Source of the DNA: Proteobacteria bacterium UBA1844
Lineage (GTDB): Bacteria > Pseudomonadota > Gammaproteobacteria > Steroidobacterales > Woeseiaceae
Assembly: GCA_002338615.1 (NCBI GenBank)
Contig: DDIS01000012.1
Coordinates: 1-24,684 of the forward strand
Direction: 5' to 3'
Length of the DNA stretch: 24,684 nucleotides
In this document: piece after piece, positions 24,156 to 24,684 of the stretch
How the letters are laid out: every line of letters starts with the position of its first letter
Numbering within the stretch: position 1 is the first letter of the stretch
The notes under the pieces: model-generated
Database searches by the model: none
Seen by the model: the letters and a program-made list of their open reading frames with translations, nothing else
What the model was told of the DNA's origin: nothing
Program-made: the position numbers and the translations under genes

Positions 24156-24684
24156 ATGAGCGAAGCCGGTAACCGTCGGGCGTTGCAGATTGGCGCCGAC
24201 GAACTGCTGCCAGTCTGTCGCGACCTCCCGGAATCCGCGTGCCGGGCGCAACCTCGCAACTACGCGCTGCACGTCGTTTCATTGAGTCTGACGCGGCTTG
24301 GCGAAGGCCTTGCCGAGACCAAGCTCGTCCTTGCCTGGCTGCTGGATGCGATCGGCGGCCCGACCTGGGCGATTGGCCTGCTCGTGCCTGTTCGCGAATC
24401 CCTCGCGATGTTGCCGCAGCTCTTGATTGCCGCACGGATCCGACAGCTTAGTGTCCGAAAGCCTGTCTATGTTGTGGGTTGCGTCATACAAGGTATGGCG
24501 ATTATCGGTTTCGGCCTGGTTGGACTGACTCTTGACGGAAGCAAAGCCGGCGTGGTCGCGATTGCGCTCATCACGGTCTTCGCCCTCGGTCGCAGCCTGT
24601 GTTCGATCAGCCACAAGGATGTGCTCGCCAAGACCGTGGACAAGGGCCGGCGTGGATCCGTCAGCGGCATCGCGGGCAGCGTTG
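24156..24684 (+). CDS. MFS-type transporter, N-terminal part (cut by window end)
   Basis: A frame from the ATG at 24156 stays open to the last base, giving the first 176 residues. After a hydrophilic leader of about 40 residues come hydrophobic segments typical of a major facilitator: LVLAWLLDAIGGPTWAIGLLV, a short basic loop RIRQLSVRKPVYVVG, then GMAIIGFGLVGLTL and VVAIALITVFALGRSL. The motif KTVDKGRRGSVSGIAG resembles the KGRRGRVSG loop of a bacterial MFS group. The Shine-Dalgarno is weak, and the 29-nt gap to acnA suggests coupled expression. Substrate unknown. The C-terminal half lies outside the window. Confidence 0.75.
   Translation, partial: MSEAGNRRALQIGADELLPVCRDLPESACRAQPRNYALHVVSLSLTRLGEGLAETKLVLAWLLDAIGGPTWAIGLLVPVRESLAMLPQLLIAARIRQLSVRKPVYVVGCVIQGMAIIGFGLVGLTLDGSKAGVVAIALITVFALGRSLCSISHKDVLAKTVDKGRRGSVSGIAGSV

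Overview
The window reads as a contiguous piece of a gammaproteobacterial chromosome, probably a marine or sediment respiratory lineage. This is inferred from protein style only: Rnk, an MscK-type channel, AcnA, FadD, a 7Fe ferredoxin FdxA and an NsrR with three cysteines. No rRNA, tRNA, IS element, phage gene or CRISPR array was seen, and base composition looks even throughout.

Layout. An mgtE magnesium channel gene (+) comes first, preceded by a perfect 18-bp hairpin. Next is a seven-gene block on the minus strand (about 1.5-7.7 kb). In transcription order it is: a tandem universal stress protein, a cytochrome c-FTR1 iron permease fusion, a cytochrome c', a hexameric tyrosine-coordinated heme protein (HTHP), NsrR, a DUF2238/YjdF-like membrane protein and a second tandem universal stress protein. 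A uracil-DNA glycosylase superfamily gene (+), a possible small ORF with an unusual leader, and fdxA (-) follow. fthC (+) converges on a large mscK-type gene (-). Then come an IscU-like scaffold gene, rnk, a LysR regulator and an FAD/NAD(P) oxidoreductase (all +). A translationally coupled fadD/acyl-CoA dehydrogenase pair (-) faces away from acnA (+), and acnA is followed by an MFS transporter cut by the window end.

The most interesting part is the minus-strand stress block. A cytochrome c' (a family known to bind NO), an HTHP (a rare heme protein with reported peroxidase/catalase activity) and the NO sensor NsrR appear to form one transcript. Its promoter carries a near-consensus NsrR operator over the -10 element. 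The FTR1 fusion just upstream has a good sigma-70 promoter whose predicted start falls on the ATG, with a Fur-box-like sequence immediately after it, suggesting a leaderless, iron-controlled mRNA. Together these suggest a combined NO, peroxide and iron stress module. The operators and the leaderless start are inferences from sequence. A related palindrome lies between fdxA and fthC.

The right half is mostly housekeeping metabolism: folate salvage, osmotic protection, Fe-S handling, fatty acid activation and oxidation, and the TCA cycle. Its main oddities are a 345-bp non-coding stretch with a good intrinsic terminator before the oxidoreductase, and an IscU-like protein with reduced metal ligands.
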